This document shows, piece by piece, positions 8,454 through 17,740 of a stretch of 64,000 bases of DNA. The notes beneath the pieces were generated by a model that worked only from the letters and a program-made list of their open reading frames with translations, did no database searches and had not been told where the DNA came from. This DNA is from Cytophagaceae bacterium (GTDB taxonomy: Bacteria > Bacteroidota > Bacteroidia > Cytophagales > Spirosomataceae). How positions within the stretch are numbered: the first letter of the stretch is position 1; each line of letters starts with the position of its first letter. The DNA lies in assembly GCA_027491315.1 (NCBI GenBank), contig JAIXWL010000001.1, positions 496,001 to 560,000 of the forward strand, in the 5' to 3' direction. A program made the translations under genes and the position numbers.

Positions 8454-11400
8454 TTATTCTACTTTCATCACCCCATTCATAATTCTCCAGTGACCTGGGA
8501 ATGTGCATAAATACGGGTAATTACCTTTGGTGCTAGGGGCTTTAAATACCAATTTAGCTCTTCCATCGGGATCTACTAAAGCAGTGTAAGCAAGCACTTC
8601 AGGGATATTCGGGATATAATTCTTCTGTGCTCCATCGGCTGCCGTAATCATCTTGTCGGCTGCTAAACCAATTTTCTCTTGACTTCCCATTTGGCCAATC
8701 ACCAAATTGTGTTGCATGGCATCGATATTCTCAAAAATGATTTCCACATTAGCTCCTGCAGGAACACTGAATTCACGAATGTCAAATTGCATGGCTTCTT
8801 TGACCGTTTTGATGACCTTTCTTACTACATTGGCAGAGCCCGTGTTAGTGGCAACTTCTATTTTCCAAGTGGCCGCTAAACGCTCGTAATAATCGAAGTC
8901 GCTAGGACGAATGGATGCGCCAATTTTTTTGAAATAGGCCAAATTATCGGCTGACAATTTGGGATCTTTTTTGGCATTCCATGTAGCAGATGCTCCTTTT
9001 AATGCCGCGCCAAAGGCAGGCGATTCGATGATCTCAATGCTCTTCAAGGCATTTACTACTTCATCTCCTGACCAAGTTGATGCTCCACCACGGAATACCT
9101 TTTCCATCATGTAGACATTCAATGAGCTAGGTCCACTTACTTCCAGCGCTTTGCGGTAAGTATTATTGTTACGAACACTTTCTGGCAATGCCCCTGTTTT
9201 GTCAATCTGAATCTCCATATTGTATGAACCTGCTACATCAGCCGTCCAACCAAAATTACCTGTCCATGGGCCATTGGTATTTTTAGTAACGGAAACCGTT
9301 TCTCCTGGAGCTACACCATCCGTAAAGGTGAAGGATTCCATATCAATTCGACGGCCCATACCTTCAATCTTTAAGAATACAGGTAAAACCGTTCCCTTGG
9401 CCAAGGCCTGATCTCCTTTATTTTTGATGCGAATGACAAAAGAGCTGTTTTCTCTTAGTTTGAATTGTCCTCCTCTTATTTGAACCTCAGCTACCACTAA
9501 ATCTAGTCCTGTGCTTTGGCCATCTATACTTGGATTAGATAACTCTTTGCCTACTTTTTCAGCTGTAGCTACGGGTTTTCTTTTTCCTTCGCTAAGGATG
9601 AAATCCTTCATTCTTTGGCCACCCTTAGCCATTGTCCAAGCAGAAAATGCTTCTGGTAACCAACGATCACGGTTATTTTGTTCCTTGGCAATTTTTGCGT
9701 CCAAGGCTTTATTCAATGCTGGACTTTCAGGCATTTCTATGCTAGCTAATACGGCATGTAAAGCCACCAAGGTATCGGCATCATTCAATACATTTTTTTG
9801 TACCAAGACTTTGGCCCAAGCGTCAGTTCTAGGCAACACTTGTACTGCGTTTTTACGAACAGCAGCACTTGGGTGAGATAAAGCTTGAATGAGACCCGTT
9901 TTAACGGTAGGAAGTTCCAAAGCTTGTAAGCCTTCTAAAGTTCTAAGGGCATGAATAGCTCCCACATTTAAGCCTAACTCATCCACTTTTTTGTTCGCAA
10001 TAAGTGCCAATAAAGCAGGAACGATATCTTTTTTACCTCGCTCTACTAATAACCTTTGTGCATGTAAACGCCAGAATAAATTGTTGTTTGATAAGGCTTT
10101 GATACAAGCTGCCGGATCATTTCTAGATAATTGGATAGGCTGGTAGGCAGGAGCTTGATTCCAACCTACTCGATAGATACGTCCATGGGTATAATCACGT
10201 AAATCCGTTTCATAGGCATTACCCGTTCCGTTGGAGAATCCTTTAGGAACAGGATTGTGTTGAATGATGAAACTATACCAGTCTGCAATCCAAACGGCAC
10301 CGTCCGGACCTACTTGAGCAAATACTGGAGAAACCCATTCATCGGCACCAGCTAATAGGTTAAATGCTTCTTCATCGTTATAGTCGCTTCCCGTTTTCAC
10401 CATCTTATTTTGGTGGACAACGTGTCCGGTCGGTTCTGATACGAAAGCGATTTTATTCCAATATTTTTTAGGGAAAGAGCGAGCAGAATAGAAATTATGA
10501 CCTGCTGCTGCCGTAAAACCGCCAAAAACGTCTACCTGACGCACTTTCTTCGTGATCGGTTTCATGTCTTTGTGGGTATCGGTACTTTTACTTCCATTGA
10601 ATGAAAATGGAGCTTGCCAGATATTTTTGTGAGGAATCGGAATATACCAGCCGTGCGAGTTATTGGCAGTAGATCCGAAGGCATCACCTGCTTCATTGAA
10701 ATCAAAGCCCCAGGTATTGTTAGAGGTGTTAGTCACATGTTCCATTTTGGACCCATCAGGTTTGAAACGGAAAAAGGCATTGCCGAAATTGAGAGAATCG
10801 CTACCCACTTTTCCTTTGAAACCCGAGTAACCCACTGAGCCCCAAATCCAGTTGTCGAAACCATAATGTAAGTTCGAAGGTCCCGCATGGGTATCACCTG
10901 TTCCAAAACCTGTAATAATCACTTGCTTAACATCAGCTTTGTCATCACCATCAGTATCTTTTAAAAATAAGATATGAGGTGCTTGAGAAACAATTAAGCC
11001 GCCGTTGGCGAAGACCATACCCGTTGGAATACTTAAACCTTCCGCAAAACGGGTAAACTTATCGGCTTTGCCATCTTTATTGGTGTCTTCACACATTAAA
11101 ATGTAGTCACTACCTCCTGAATTTTTTCGTTCATTGGGATAATCCTTGGTGATTAAAACAAATAAGCGACCTTTTTCATCCCAAGCCATGGCAATAGGGT
11201 GCATGACATCAGGCTCAGCGGCAAAAACGGTTAGGTTAAAATCAACGGGAATTTGGATGTATTTGACAGACTCTTCTGGGCTCAAAGGTAACTGCTGTAA
11301 TTGCGGTCCTTGACGCTTTTCGTAGTTTGGTAAATTAGCTTCGCGATAAGCCAAAGGGGCTAATTTCAAATTTTCTAAAAGCGTAACTTTGTCCTTACCC

Positions 11401-12104
11401 ACAGCATATAAAATACCTTGTTCCACTAAAGTTTGAAAGCCTACAGTTTCCCAGGTTCTTTCATCATGACCATAAGCCGTATAGAAGACATTTCCTTTAC
11501 CATAAGAGCGTACCCAAGTGTAGGGTTCTGTCGCTTGGCCGGGTTTATCTTTGGCTTGTTCTGGACCGATGATACGGGATTGAATCACGTTATTATCGGC
11601 TTGTAATTGGCTATGCAAATAGGTTTCATCCACAGTTTTAATTCCAGGGAAACCTTTTAAAACAGGGTGTTGCGCTTGAACATTTTGGATGCGAATGGAA
11701 TCCATTTTATGACGCCAAAATTGTCCACCAACCATTTTTACATATTCCGGAGAATTTCTAAAACAGAAAGAGGCACAGTGTAAGGCGACCAATCCATGAC
11801 CAGAACTGATGTATTCCAACAATGCCTTTTCTTGGGGTTTTGGAATAGAATCATGATTTGCAAAAATGATCAAACCATCAAACTTATTTAAATAGCTTGG
11901 ATTTAGGTCTTTCAGAGACTCCGTATAGGTTAAGTTGATGCCTTTTACACCTAAAGCCGACTGCAAAGAAGGAAAGCGGTCAAGGGGTTTATGATGACCA
12001 CGATCACCTAAAAATAGCATTTCTAGCCTTCTAGGCTTTTGGTTTTGTGCCAAAAGCTGAAATGATGCAGCCAATAATAAGAGGAAACAAGTAAATTTTT
12101 TCAT
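8454..12104 (-). CDS. ThuA / PQQ-like dehydrogenase / HEAT / CARDB / azurin fusion protein
   Basis: The 1216-residue secreted protein (signal peptide to about residue 19) combines several modules. Residues about 25-240 are ThuA-like (GHGLVALHCASFCF, YTWVRSYGKGNVFYT). Residues about 275-660 form a beta-propeller of the Pirellula-type membrane-bound dehydrogenase family (EPDVMHPIAMAWDEKGRL, DTDGDDKADV). HEAT-like repeats run from about 670 to 830, followed by a CARDB-like beta domain to about 1010. The last 90 residues are a cupredoxin with His1132, Cys1200, His1205 and Met1209, the type-1 copper ligand spacing of azurin. No CxxCH haem motif is present, so copper probably takes the electrons. 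It lies 27 bases downstream of a Gfo/Idh/MocA gene, suggesting oxidative sugar breakdown. Confidence 0.88.
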   Translation of the reverse strand: MKKFTCFLLLLAASFQLLAQNQKPRRLEMLFLGDRGHHKPLDRFPSLQSALGVKGINLTYTESLKDLNPSYLNKFDGLIIFANHDSIPKPQEKALLEYISSGHGLVALHCASFCFRNSPEYVKMVGGQFWRHKMDSIRIQNVQAQHPVLKGFPGIKTVDETYLHSQLQADNNVIQSRIIGPEQAKDKPGQATEPYTWVRSYGKGNVFYTAYGHDERTWETVGFQTLVEQGILYAVGKDKVTLLENLKLAPLAYREANLPNYEKRQGPQLQQLPLSPEESVKYIQIPVDFNLTVFAAEPDVMHPIAMAWDEKGRLFVLITKDYPNERKNSGGSDYILMCEDTNKDGKADKFTRFAEGLSIPTGMVFANGGLIVSQAPHILFLKDTDGDDKADVKQVIITGFGTGDTHAGPSNLHYGFDNWIWGSVGYSGFKGKVGSDSLNFGNAFFRFKPDGSKMEHVTNTSNNTWGFDFNEAGDAFGSTANNSHGWYIPIPHKNIWQAPFSFNGSKSTDTHKDMKPITKKVRQVDVFGGFTAAAGHNFYSARSFPKKYWNKIAFVSEPTGHVVHQNKMVKTGSDYNDEEAFNLLAGADEWVSPVFAQVGPDGAVWIADWYSFIIQHNPVPKGFSNGTGNAYETDLRDYTHGRIYRVGWNQAPAYQPIQLSRNDPAACIKALSNNNLFWRLHAQRLLVERGKKDIVPALLALIANKKVDELGLNVGAIHALRTLEGLQALELPTVKTGLIQALSHPSAAVRKNAVQVLPRTDAWAKVLVQKNVLNDADTLVALHAVLASIEMPESPALNKALDAKIAKEQNNRDRWLPEAFSAWTMAKGGQRMKDFILSEGKRKPVATAEKVGKELSNPSIDGQSTGLDLVVAEVQIRGGQFKLRENSSFVIRIKNKGDQALAKGTVLPVFLKIEGMGRRIDMESFTFTDGVAPGETVSVTKNTNGPWTGNFGWTADVAGSYNMEIQIDKTGALPESVRNNNTYRKALEVSGPSSLNVYMMEKVFRGGASTWSGDEVVNALKSIEIIESPAFGAALKGASATWNAKKDPKLSADNLAYFKKIGASIRPSDFDYYERLAATWKIEVATNTGSANVVRKVIKTVKEAMQFDIREFSVPAGANVEIIFENIDAMQHNLVIGQMGSQEKIGLAADKMITAADGAQKNYIPNIPEVLAYTALVDPDGRAKLVFKAPSTKGNYPYLCTFPGHWRIMNGVMKVE

Positions 12105-12131
12105 GTGTCGTTTTGCCTAAGGGAATAATGA

Positions 12132-13244
12132 TTAAAATTCAGGGATTTCGATGATCTTACCCCCTTGAAGAGCGGATTCGTGGGCTAAAATACCCACCGA
12201 GGTCCAGTTGGCCGACTGAGGAGCATTAGGGAATGGATCGCGATCCTGTGCTAATGCTTGTAAAAATTCATTGACTAAATGGGGATGTGAACCACCATGG
12301 CCTCCGCCTTGGGTAAAGGATAGGTGAGTATTTTCGTTTTCGTCGTATACCCCTTTGGTGGTAAAACGTTGAATTTCCTCAGGTAAATAATGCGCGAAAT
12401 CTGGAGTTACCACTTTTTCAGGAATTTCAGGTTCTGGTTTTTTGGCCGTATGTACTACAAGTTCTTCACCTTCTATCAAAGGCCATTCCACACTTTTCTT
12501 AGAACCATATACTTCAAAACTTTCACGGTATTGACGGGCCACGTCAAATAAGGAGCGATATACAACAGCACTAAGGTCTGAGTTACGGAATTTGATATGA
12601 GCTGATTCTACTGCAAAAGGAGAATTATAATGCTGAATCAATTCTTCGCGAATGGTTCCTGAACCAAAGCAAGAAACATATTCAGCTTCTAAACGAAGTA
12701 AACCCGCCACAGGTCCTACGCAGTGAGTTGCATAGTGCATAGGAGGCAAACCTGGCCAATAATCTGGCCATCCATCCATATCTTGTTGGTGTGAACCTTT
12801 CAAGAATTGAATCTTCCCTAATTCACCTTTTTCATATAATTCTTTGATGTAAAGAAACTCACGTGAATAAACCACCGTTTCCATCATCATGTATTTTTTC
12901 CCCATTTTACGGCTAGCCTCCACAATGGCCTTACATTCTTCTACGGTAGTGGCCATAGGAACCGTACAAGCTACGTGCTTACCAGCTAACAATGCTTGAA
13001 GGGTTTGTTGGGCATGTAAATGGATGGGGGAATTGATATGAACGACATCCACGTTAGGGTCTTGGATGAGTTTTTCAAAGTCGGTATACCGAGTTGCAAT
13101 TCCATAAGCGTCACCAATTGAATTTAATTTTTCCTCGTTTCTTTGGCAAATGGCATACATGTTAGCCAATGGATGCTTTAAATAAATAGGGATGAATTCG
13201 GCACCAAAACCTAGGCCGACAATGGCAACGTTGAATTTTTTCAT
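12132..13244 (-). CDS. Gfo/Idh/MocA family NAD(P)-dependent oxidoreductase
   Basis: The 370-residue protein has an N-terminal Rossmann fold with VGLGFGAEF (residues 10-18). It lacks the usual EKP motif: GKHVACTVPMATTVEECK puts TVP where most members have EKP, so the catalytic Lys of that motif is not at the normal place. The C-terminal half is the usual substrate-binding alpha/beta domain. Members oxidise or reduce sugars and inositols. No signal peptide is visible, so it is cytoplasmic. It is probably the first gene of an operon with the ThuA/azurin fusion gene 27 bases downstream. Confidence 0.88.
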   Translation of the reverse strand: MKKFNVAIVGLGFGAEFIPIYLKHPLANMYAICQRNEEKLNSIGDAYGIATRYTDFEKLIQDPNVDVVHINSPIHLHAQQTLQALLAGKHVACTVPMATTVEECKAIVEASRKMGKKYMMMETVVYSREFLYIKELYEKGELGKIQFLKGSHQQDMDGWPDYWPGLPPMHYATHCVGPVAGLLRLEAEYVSCFGSGTIREELIQHYNSPFAVESAHIKFRNSDLSAVVYRSLFDVARQYRESFEVYGSKKSVEWPLIEGEELVVHTAKKPEPEIPEKVVTPDFAHYLPEEIQRFTTKGVYDENENTHLSFTQGGGHGGSHPHLVNEFLQALAQDRDPFPNAPQSANWTSVGILAHESALQGGKIIEIPEF

Positions 13245-13321
13245 AGTAGATGGTATAATTAATAATTTGAATGAAGTTTAAGGCTTCATGCGTTTGATTA
13301 AAAGGCAATATGCGAATTTTT

Positions 13322-14206
13322 TTACTCTTTTTTACCTGATTTTATCAAGAAAGGATGAATCATCACCGTCATAACCAAAAGCGATGTACCCCAGTAAAAA
13401 CCTGAATGCATAATTTCTTTACTTCCAAAGATAAAAACGGCTAGTAAAATGCCATACACGGGTTCTAAGGTGATGATAAGATTGATGGAAAATACCGAAA
13501 AAACGCGGTATAATCGGATGGTTTCGGTATAGGCATATACGGTGCAAACAATGGCCAAAATACTAATCCAAAGCCAATCCATTCCTAGGGGTATAAATTG
13601 TGGCAAATCACTTGAAAAACCATAAATCCATACGATTCCTGTGATGATGCCTGCAGTAATCATTTCATAAACGGTAATTAACCGAGGGTCATATTGGTGG
13701 GTATATTTTCCATTTATCACCGAAAAAAGCGCACCAAAGAAACCTGATGCAATACCCATCAAAAGTCCTAAAGCTTGAGCCTGCTCCACAGAGAAAATAA
13801 TGATTAAAGCTATGATGACTAAGACACCTAGAAAAACCTCAACTCGTTTGATTTTTTCTTTTTTGGTCCAAGGCTCAAGGAGACTAGTCCAAAAGGTTTG
13901 AGTAGACAATCCGGCTAGGCACATGGCCACGGTTGACACCTTAGCCGCACCAAAAAATAAAAGCCAATGTAAAGCGATGAAAAGTCCATTTAAAATCCAT
14001 TGGTACAGAATTTTCTTGGGGACCTGAAAAGCTACTTGTTGAAAACGTAGGATACCCATTAAAAAGACAGAGCTAATCACGCAACGAAAAAATACGATAC
14101 TGAGGGCATTGGCTTGAGTAGCATTTCCTAAGATAGCCGTAAATGCATATAGAAGCACAATGAAGTGAATCTTCAAATAGTCAACAAATCGAGGAGCTTG
14201 TCTCAT
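13322..14206 (-). CDS. EamA/DMT family transporter
   Basis: The 294-residue protein has about ten hydrophobic segments in two repeats, as expected for the drug/metabolite transporter superfamily. The second half begins near GLLMGIASGFFGALFSVINGK, and LEPVYGILLAVFIFGSKE is the typical EamA signature near the end. The substrate is unknown. The start codon overlaps the stop of the LptF/G gene by one base, so the genes 15680-13322 form one transcript. Confidence 0.9.
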   Translation of the reverse strand: MRQAPRFVDYLKIHFIVLLYAFTAILGNATQANALSIVFFRCVISSVFLMGILRFQQVAFQVPKKILYQWILNGLFIALHWLLFFGAAKVSTVAMCLAGLSTQTFWTSLLEPWTKKEKIKRVEVFLGVLVIIALIIIFSVEQAQALGLLMGIASGFFGALFSVINGKYTHQYDPRLITVYEMITAGIITGIVWIYGFSSDLPQFIPLGMDWLWISILAIVCTVYAYTETIRLYRVFSVFSINLIITLEPVYGILLAVFIFGSKEIMHSGFYWGTSLLVMTVMIHPFLIKSGKKE

Positions 14207-15282
14207 TATCTTGGAAGGGTATAATAGAGACCAACACCAATACCGCTAAAAATGATATTAGGTAACCATACGGCTAGTAGCGGAGGCATTCCACCACCTT
14301 CGGCGATACCTTTGCTCATCATGAAAAAGAGGATGTAGACAAAGGCCAAGGAGAAACCTAAAGCAATTTGAAAGCCCACTCCTCCACGAGATTTACGTGC
14401 AGAAACTAAAAACCCAATGATGGTTAAAATGATTACAGAGAAAGGGTTGGCAAAACGAAGGTATTTTTCAATCAAGAAAATTTCAATTCCATCGGCACCT
14501 CTTGAACGAACTAACTGTATATGTTTTTCTAATTCAGGTAGGGTAAAGGTTTCATGTAACAAGTGTTTATTCTGGAAATCTTTTGGAAAAAGATTAAGCG
14601 TGGTATCTATTTTTGTGCCAAATACGATACCTGTTTTACCAGCCTCCAAGGTTCTAATTCGGTAGTCATGAATGGTCCATTTTTTGCGAACAGAATCCCA
14701 GGAGATTCGGTCAGACATCAGCTTTTGTTTGATTTCATTGTCAGCGATTCTCTCTAAACTGAAGCGATAACCTGTGTTAGTGCTATTGTCGTAACTTTCA
14801 ATATAGGCATAGATTTCGGGTGCAATTTTGATATGAACATCTCGCTTATCAAAGAAATAGGTATTGTTGATGTATTTATGTTCAAAAGGTACTCTGATTT
14901 TATTGGCATTGGGGACAATCCATCCAATCATAATGAAAGTGCCAATGGCAACAATGCCAGATCCAATTAAATAGGGACGCATGAGTCGTGTGAAACTCAC
15001 TCCAGAGCTTAAAATAGCGATGATTTCTGTTTTAGCCGCCAGGTTAGCGGTAAAGAAAACGGTGGCAATAAAAACCATTAATGGACTGATGTAATTAGCC
15101 CAATAGGGTATAAAATTCAGGTAGTAGTCGAAAAGGATTTCATTCAATGGAGCTTGTTTACGGATAAAATCATCGATTTTTTCGGTGTAATCAATCACCA
15201 TGACAATCAATACAATCAGAAAAACAGCGAAAACATAGGTTTTCAGAAATTTTTTCAGAATGTATAGATCCAGAATTTTCAT
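14206..15282 (-). CDS. LptF/LptG (YjgP/YjgQ) family permease
   Basis: The 358-residue protein starts MKILDLYILKKFLKTYVFAV, the usual opening of the LptF/G family, with transmembrane helices at the N- and C-terminal ends and a roughly 170-residue periplasmic beta domain between. These permeases work with LptB to extract lipopolysaccharide from the inner membrane. Bacteroidota usually encode two separate paralogues, and which one this is cannot be decided. Length is normal. It overlaps both neighbours by one base. Confidence 0.9.
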   Translation of the reverse strand: MKILDLYILKKFLKTYVFAVFLIVLIVMVIDYTEKIDDFIRKQAPLNEILFDYYLNFIPYWANYISPLMVFIATVFFTANLAAKTEIIAILSSGVSFTRLMRPYLIGSGIVAIGTFIMIGWIVPNANKIRVPFEHKYINNTYFFDKRDVHIKIAPEIYAYIESYDNSTNTGYRFSLERIADNEIKQKLMSDRISWDSVRKKWTIHDYRIRTLEAGKTGIVFGTKIDTTLNLFPKDFQNKHLLHETFTLPELEKHIQLVRSRGADGIEIFLIEKYLRFANPFSVIILTIIGFLVSARKSRGGVGFQIALGFSLAFVYILFFMMSKGIAEGGGMPPLLAVWLPNIIFSGIGVGLYYTLPR

Positions 15283-15680
15283 TAGTTAGCCTTTGAAGAA
15301 CCTGCTGCCTCAGGTTTGTATTTAACCATGGAAAACAAGTGAATGAAGATCACACGAGCCATTCGGAAATTGAACGGAACCATGAGTAAAGAAACTAATG
15401 TAATCGGAATGATATAGCCTTCGGCTGAAGGGTCGCCAAAGAAATTGTAAATAATGACACCCCCAACAATCATAATTCCCACTGTGAAAGCATAAGAAAT
15501 ATACATGGCTCCAAAAAAGAAACCAGGCTCTACTTCATAGCGTAAACCACAAGAAGGACAATGCTCGTGCATTTCACTGAACTTGAAAATATTCCACCAT
15601 TTATGAGTAAAAATTCGGCCTTCATGACATTGAGGGCAACGCGCCTTGACAGCGGCTCCTAATTTGGATGGATTCGACAT
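15282..15680 (-). CDS. DUF983 domain membrane protein with zinc-ribbon-like cysteines
   Basis: The 132-residue protein starts at 15680 (MSNPSKLGAAVKARC), the usual opening of DUF983 proteins; an upstream in-frame ATG at 15719 adds 13 codons without likeness. Two CxxC pairs (CPQC, CPSC) flank HKWW and HEHC, suggesting a small metal site, followed by EPGFFFGAMYISY and two transmembrane helices. Function is unknown. It is the first gene of the run 15680-13322. Confidence 0.85.
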   Translation of the reverse strand: MSNPSKLGAAVKARCPQCHEGRIFTHKWWNIFKFSEMHEHCPSCGLRYEVEPGFFFGAMYISYAFTVGIMIVGGVIIYNFFGDPSAEGYIIPITLVSLLMVPFNFRMARVIFIHLFSMVKYKPEAAGSSKAN

Positions 15681-15759
15681 ATTTTCTAGTTTAAAAAGAC
15701 AAAGGTAAAGAAAATTCAAGGATTAATTTGAAAGCGGTGGGGCATCTTAGGGGAATTTG

Positions 15760-15767
15760 TATCTTTG
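15760..15767 (+). promoter_or_regulatory. Likely -7 element for the cytochrome-B-like gene
   Basis: TATCTTTG matches TAnnTTTG and lies 24 bases before the ATG at 15792. No -33 element is obvious at the usual distance. It would start the run 15792-17653. Confidence 0.45.
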
Positions 15768-15791
15768 TAAATAACTAAACTCTACCATATT

Positions 15792-16229
15792 ATGTATGCT
15801 ATTTTATTGAATGTACACTCGTATTTACGTTGGCTAGTTCTCATCTTAGGAATTCTAGCAATTTACCGAGGGTTTAAAGGAGCTCAATCAGGGGCACCAT
15901 TTTCAGAGTCTGATAGAAAATCAGGTTTATTTTTCTTGATTTCGGTTCATACTCAATTGTTGATTGGCTTGTTATTGTATTTTGTATTTAGTCCAATTAC
16001 CCAAGCGGCATTTGCTGATTTTGGAGCGGCGATGAAGGATCCTGCTATCCGATTAATTGCGGTTGAACATATCACCGTTAATATTTTGGCAGTTATTTTA
16101 GTAACAGTAGCTTATTCAAAAAACAAAAAAGCGATTGCTGATGCTCAAAAACATAAAAATGCTTGGTTGTTATTTGGTATAGCTTTGTTGTTGATTTTAA
16201 GTCGTATTCCTTGGGCTCGTTTAGCTTAG
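15792..16229 (+). CDS. Four-helix membrane protein, cytochrome-B-like Bacteroidota family
   Basis: The 145-residue protein has four hydrophobic helices. Histidines sit near or within them (His9 in LNVHSYLRWLV, His53 in ISVHTQLLIG, one in AVEHITVNILAV), which could bind haem. Short proteins with this pattern are widespread in Bacteroidota and are often labelled cytochrome B. Haem binding is inference from the histidines. It is followed one base later by a HAD phosphatase gene, with which it probably shares a transcript. Confidence 0.7.
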   Translation: MYAILLNVHSYLRWLVLILGILAIYRGFKGAQSGAPFSESDRKSGLFFLISVHTQLLIGLLLYFVFSPITQAAFADFGAAMKDPAIRLIAVEHITVNILAVILVTVAYSKNKKAIADAQKHKNAWLLFGIALLLILSRIPWARLA

Positions 16230-16230
16230 T

Positions 16231-16743
16231 ATGAGCAATAAATGTGTTTTTTTGGATCGGGATGGTGTGTTGAATGTAGACCGAGTTGATTATGTTTACC
16301 ATCTTGGTCATTTTATAATTCCTGAGGGGGTTGTGGAGGCATTGAAAGCATTGAAAGCAGCAGGCTATAAATTAATTGTGATTACCAACCAAAGTGGTAT
16401 TGCCAAGGGGATATACGAACGAAAAGACGTTCAGTTAATTCATGATGCTCTTCAAGAAGCTAGTGGAGGAGCCTTGGATGATTTGTATTATTGCCCTTAT
16501 CATGAATTACATGATAGTGCTTCATTAACTAGAAAACCGGGTTCTTTGTTGATAGAGAAAGCGGCGGCTAAATATGAAGTTGATATGTCTCAATCATATA
16601 TGGTGGGAGATCATGAAAGGGATATTTTAGCGGGCATGCGGGCCGGCCTTCAGACCATTCGCATTGCCGAGGAGGGGACCCCTACGCAGGCAACATTTTT
16701 GGTGAAAAATTTATTAGCAGCATCTAATATTATATTATCGTAG
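16231..16743 (+). CDS. HAD-IIIA phosphatase, GmhB-like (heptose 1,7-bisphosphate phosphatase family)
   Basis: The 170-residue protein has the HAD nucleophile motif FLDRDGVLN, the Thr motif VITNQSGI, and VGDHERDI as the acidic motif IV, in the HAD-IIIA size range. GmhB removes the C7 phosphate from heptose bisphosphate in lipopolysaccharide core synthesis. The zinc loop is partly lost: the family pattern CPHH...CxCRKP reads CPYH...SLTRKP, so two of the four ligands are missing. It may act on another sugar phosphate. An aldo/keto reductase follows four bases later. Confidence 0.82.
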   Translation: MSNKCVFLDRDGVLNVDRVDYVYHLGHFIIPEGVVEALKALKAAGYKLIVITNQSGIAKGIYERKDVQLIHDALQEASGGALDDLYYCPYHELHDSASLTRKPGSLLIEKAAAKYEVDMSQSYMVGDHERDILAGMRAGLQTIRIAEEGTPTQATFLVKNLLAASNIILS

Positions 16744-16747
16744 AATT

Positions 16748-17653
16748 ATGGAAAAGATTTATTTGAGTGACGCCGGTCCGAAAGTTTCTCCAGCTATTTA
16801 TGGTTTTTGGAGATGGGAAAAGGAAAGTGCCAATAGTTTAAAAGACATGGACCAAATTGTTCATTTGTGTTTGGAATTAGGCATTAACACCTTTGATCAT
16901 GCTGACCGATATGGAAAGTACAGCTGTGAAAGCCTTTTTGGAAAGGTCCTTGCCAATAAATCTTTTAAACGTAGTGATATTGTTTTATTCTCTAAATGTG
17001 GCGTCAATATTCCAGATCCTTCTCGTCCTGAGATCCGTGTGAGCCATGTGGATAGCTCGGCCAAGCACATTACCTCCAGTGTTGAAAATTCTTTGAGAAA
17101 TCTACAAACAGATTACCTTGACGTATTTTTATTGGATCAATTAGACCCATTGTCTGATTTAGAAAGTACGGTTTTGGCCCTAGAGAAATTAAAAAGTGCG
17201 GGTAAAGTAAAAAATATTGGTGTCTCCAATTTTTCTGTTTATCAGCATCAATTATTGGAATCGTTTTTGTCGATACCTGTTGTTTCAAACCACATAGATT
17301 TAAATTTATTGAATACTTCTGCCTTAGATAATGGAGCTTTGGATTATGTTAAGCAAAAATACATGCGTCCATTAGCCGTTTCCCCTTTGGCGGGAGGCCG
17401 CATCGAGCACGGCACAGATGAGTTGGCTTTAAAAGTCCGCAAGAAATTGGTGGAAATGGCGGAAAAATATGAGAGTAATATTGAATCCATTGCGGTTGCT
17501 TGGATTGTGAAATTAGGGGCCTTACCTCTGATTGGAACCTTAGAGGAAAAGCGCATTCGAAATATTGTGAATTCGTTTAAAGTTAAATTGGATCATCAAG
17601 ATTGGTATGAATTATACCACACAACACGTCCATCTCCGATGGTTCAAGATTAA
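16748..17653 (+). CDS. Aldo/keto reductase family protein (YdhF-like) lacking the catalytic His
   Basis: The 301-residue TIM-barrel protein has Asp50 and Tyr55 (FDHADRYG) and Lys83 (FSKCG), three of the four aldo/keto reductase catalytic residues. The fourth, His in the LLLHRPDPL motif, is replaced: the sequence is LLDQLDPL with Asp130 at the His position. IGVSNFSVYQ is typical. NADPH-dependent reduction is the family activity. The change could slow or redirect it. The next gene, rnr, is convergent, with a palindromic repeat between. Confidence 0.88.
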   Translation: MEKIYLSDAGPKVSPAIYGFWRWEKESANSLKDMDQIVHLCLELGINTFDHADRYGKYSCESLFGKVLANKSFKRSDIVLFSKCGVNIPDPSRPEIRVSHVDSSAKHITSSVENSLRNLQTDYLDVFLLDQLDPLSDLESTVLALEKLKSAGKVKNIGVSNFSVYQHQLLESFLSIPVVSNHIDLNLLNTSALDNGALDYVKQKYMRPLAVSPLAGGRIEHGTDELALKVRKKLVEMAEKYESNIESIAVAWIVKLGALPLIGTLEEKRIRNIVNSFKVKLDHQDWYELYHTTRPSPMVQD

Positions 17654-17668
17654 AGGATACTTTTGCAG

Positions 17669-17716
17669 AGATTTGTCAACTTTAGAAAGTTGACAAATCT
17701 TAAAGTTGACAAATCT
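17669..17716. repeat. Intergenic palindromic repeat, TTGNCA family (copy 2)
   Basis: A perfect 32-base palindrome (17669-17700) has arms AGATTTGTCAACTTT and its complement around AG, followed by a second right half-arm (AAAGTTGACAAATCT) to 17716. It sits between the convergent aldo/keto reductase and rnr genes. Confidence 0.85.
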
Positions 17717-17740
17717 CTCCCAGTCCTAAGAAGAAGCAAC

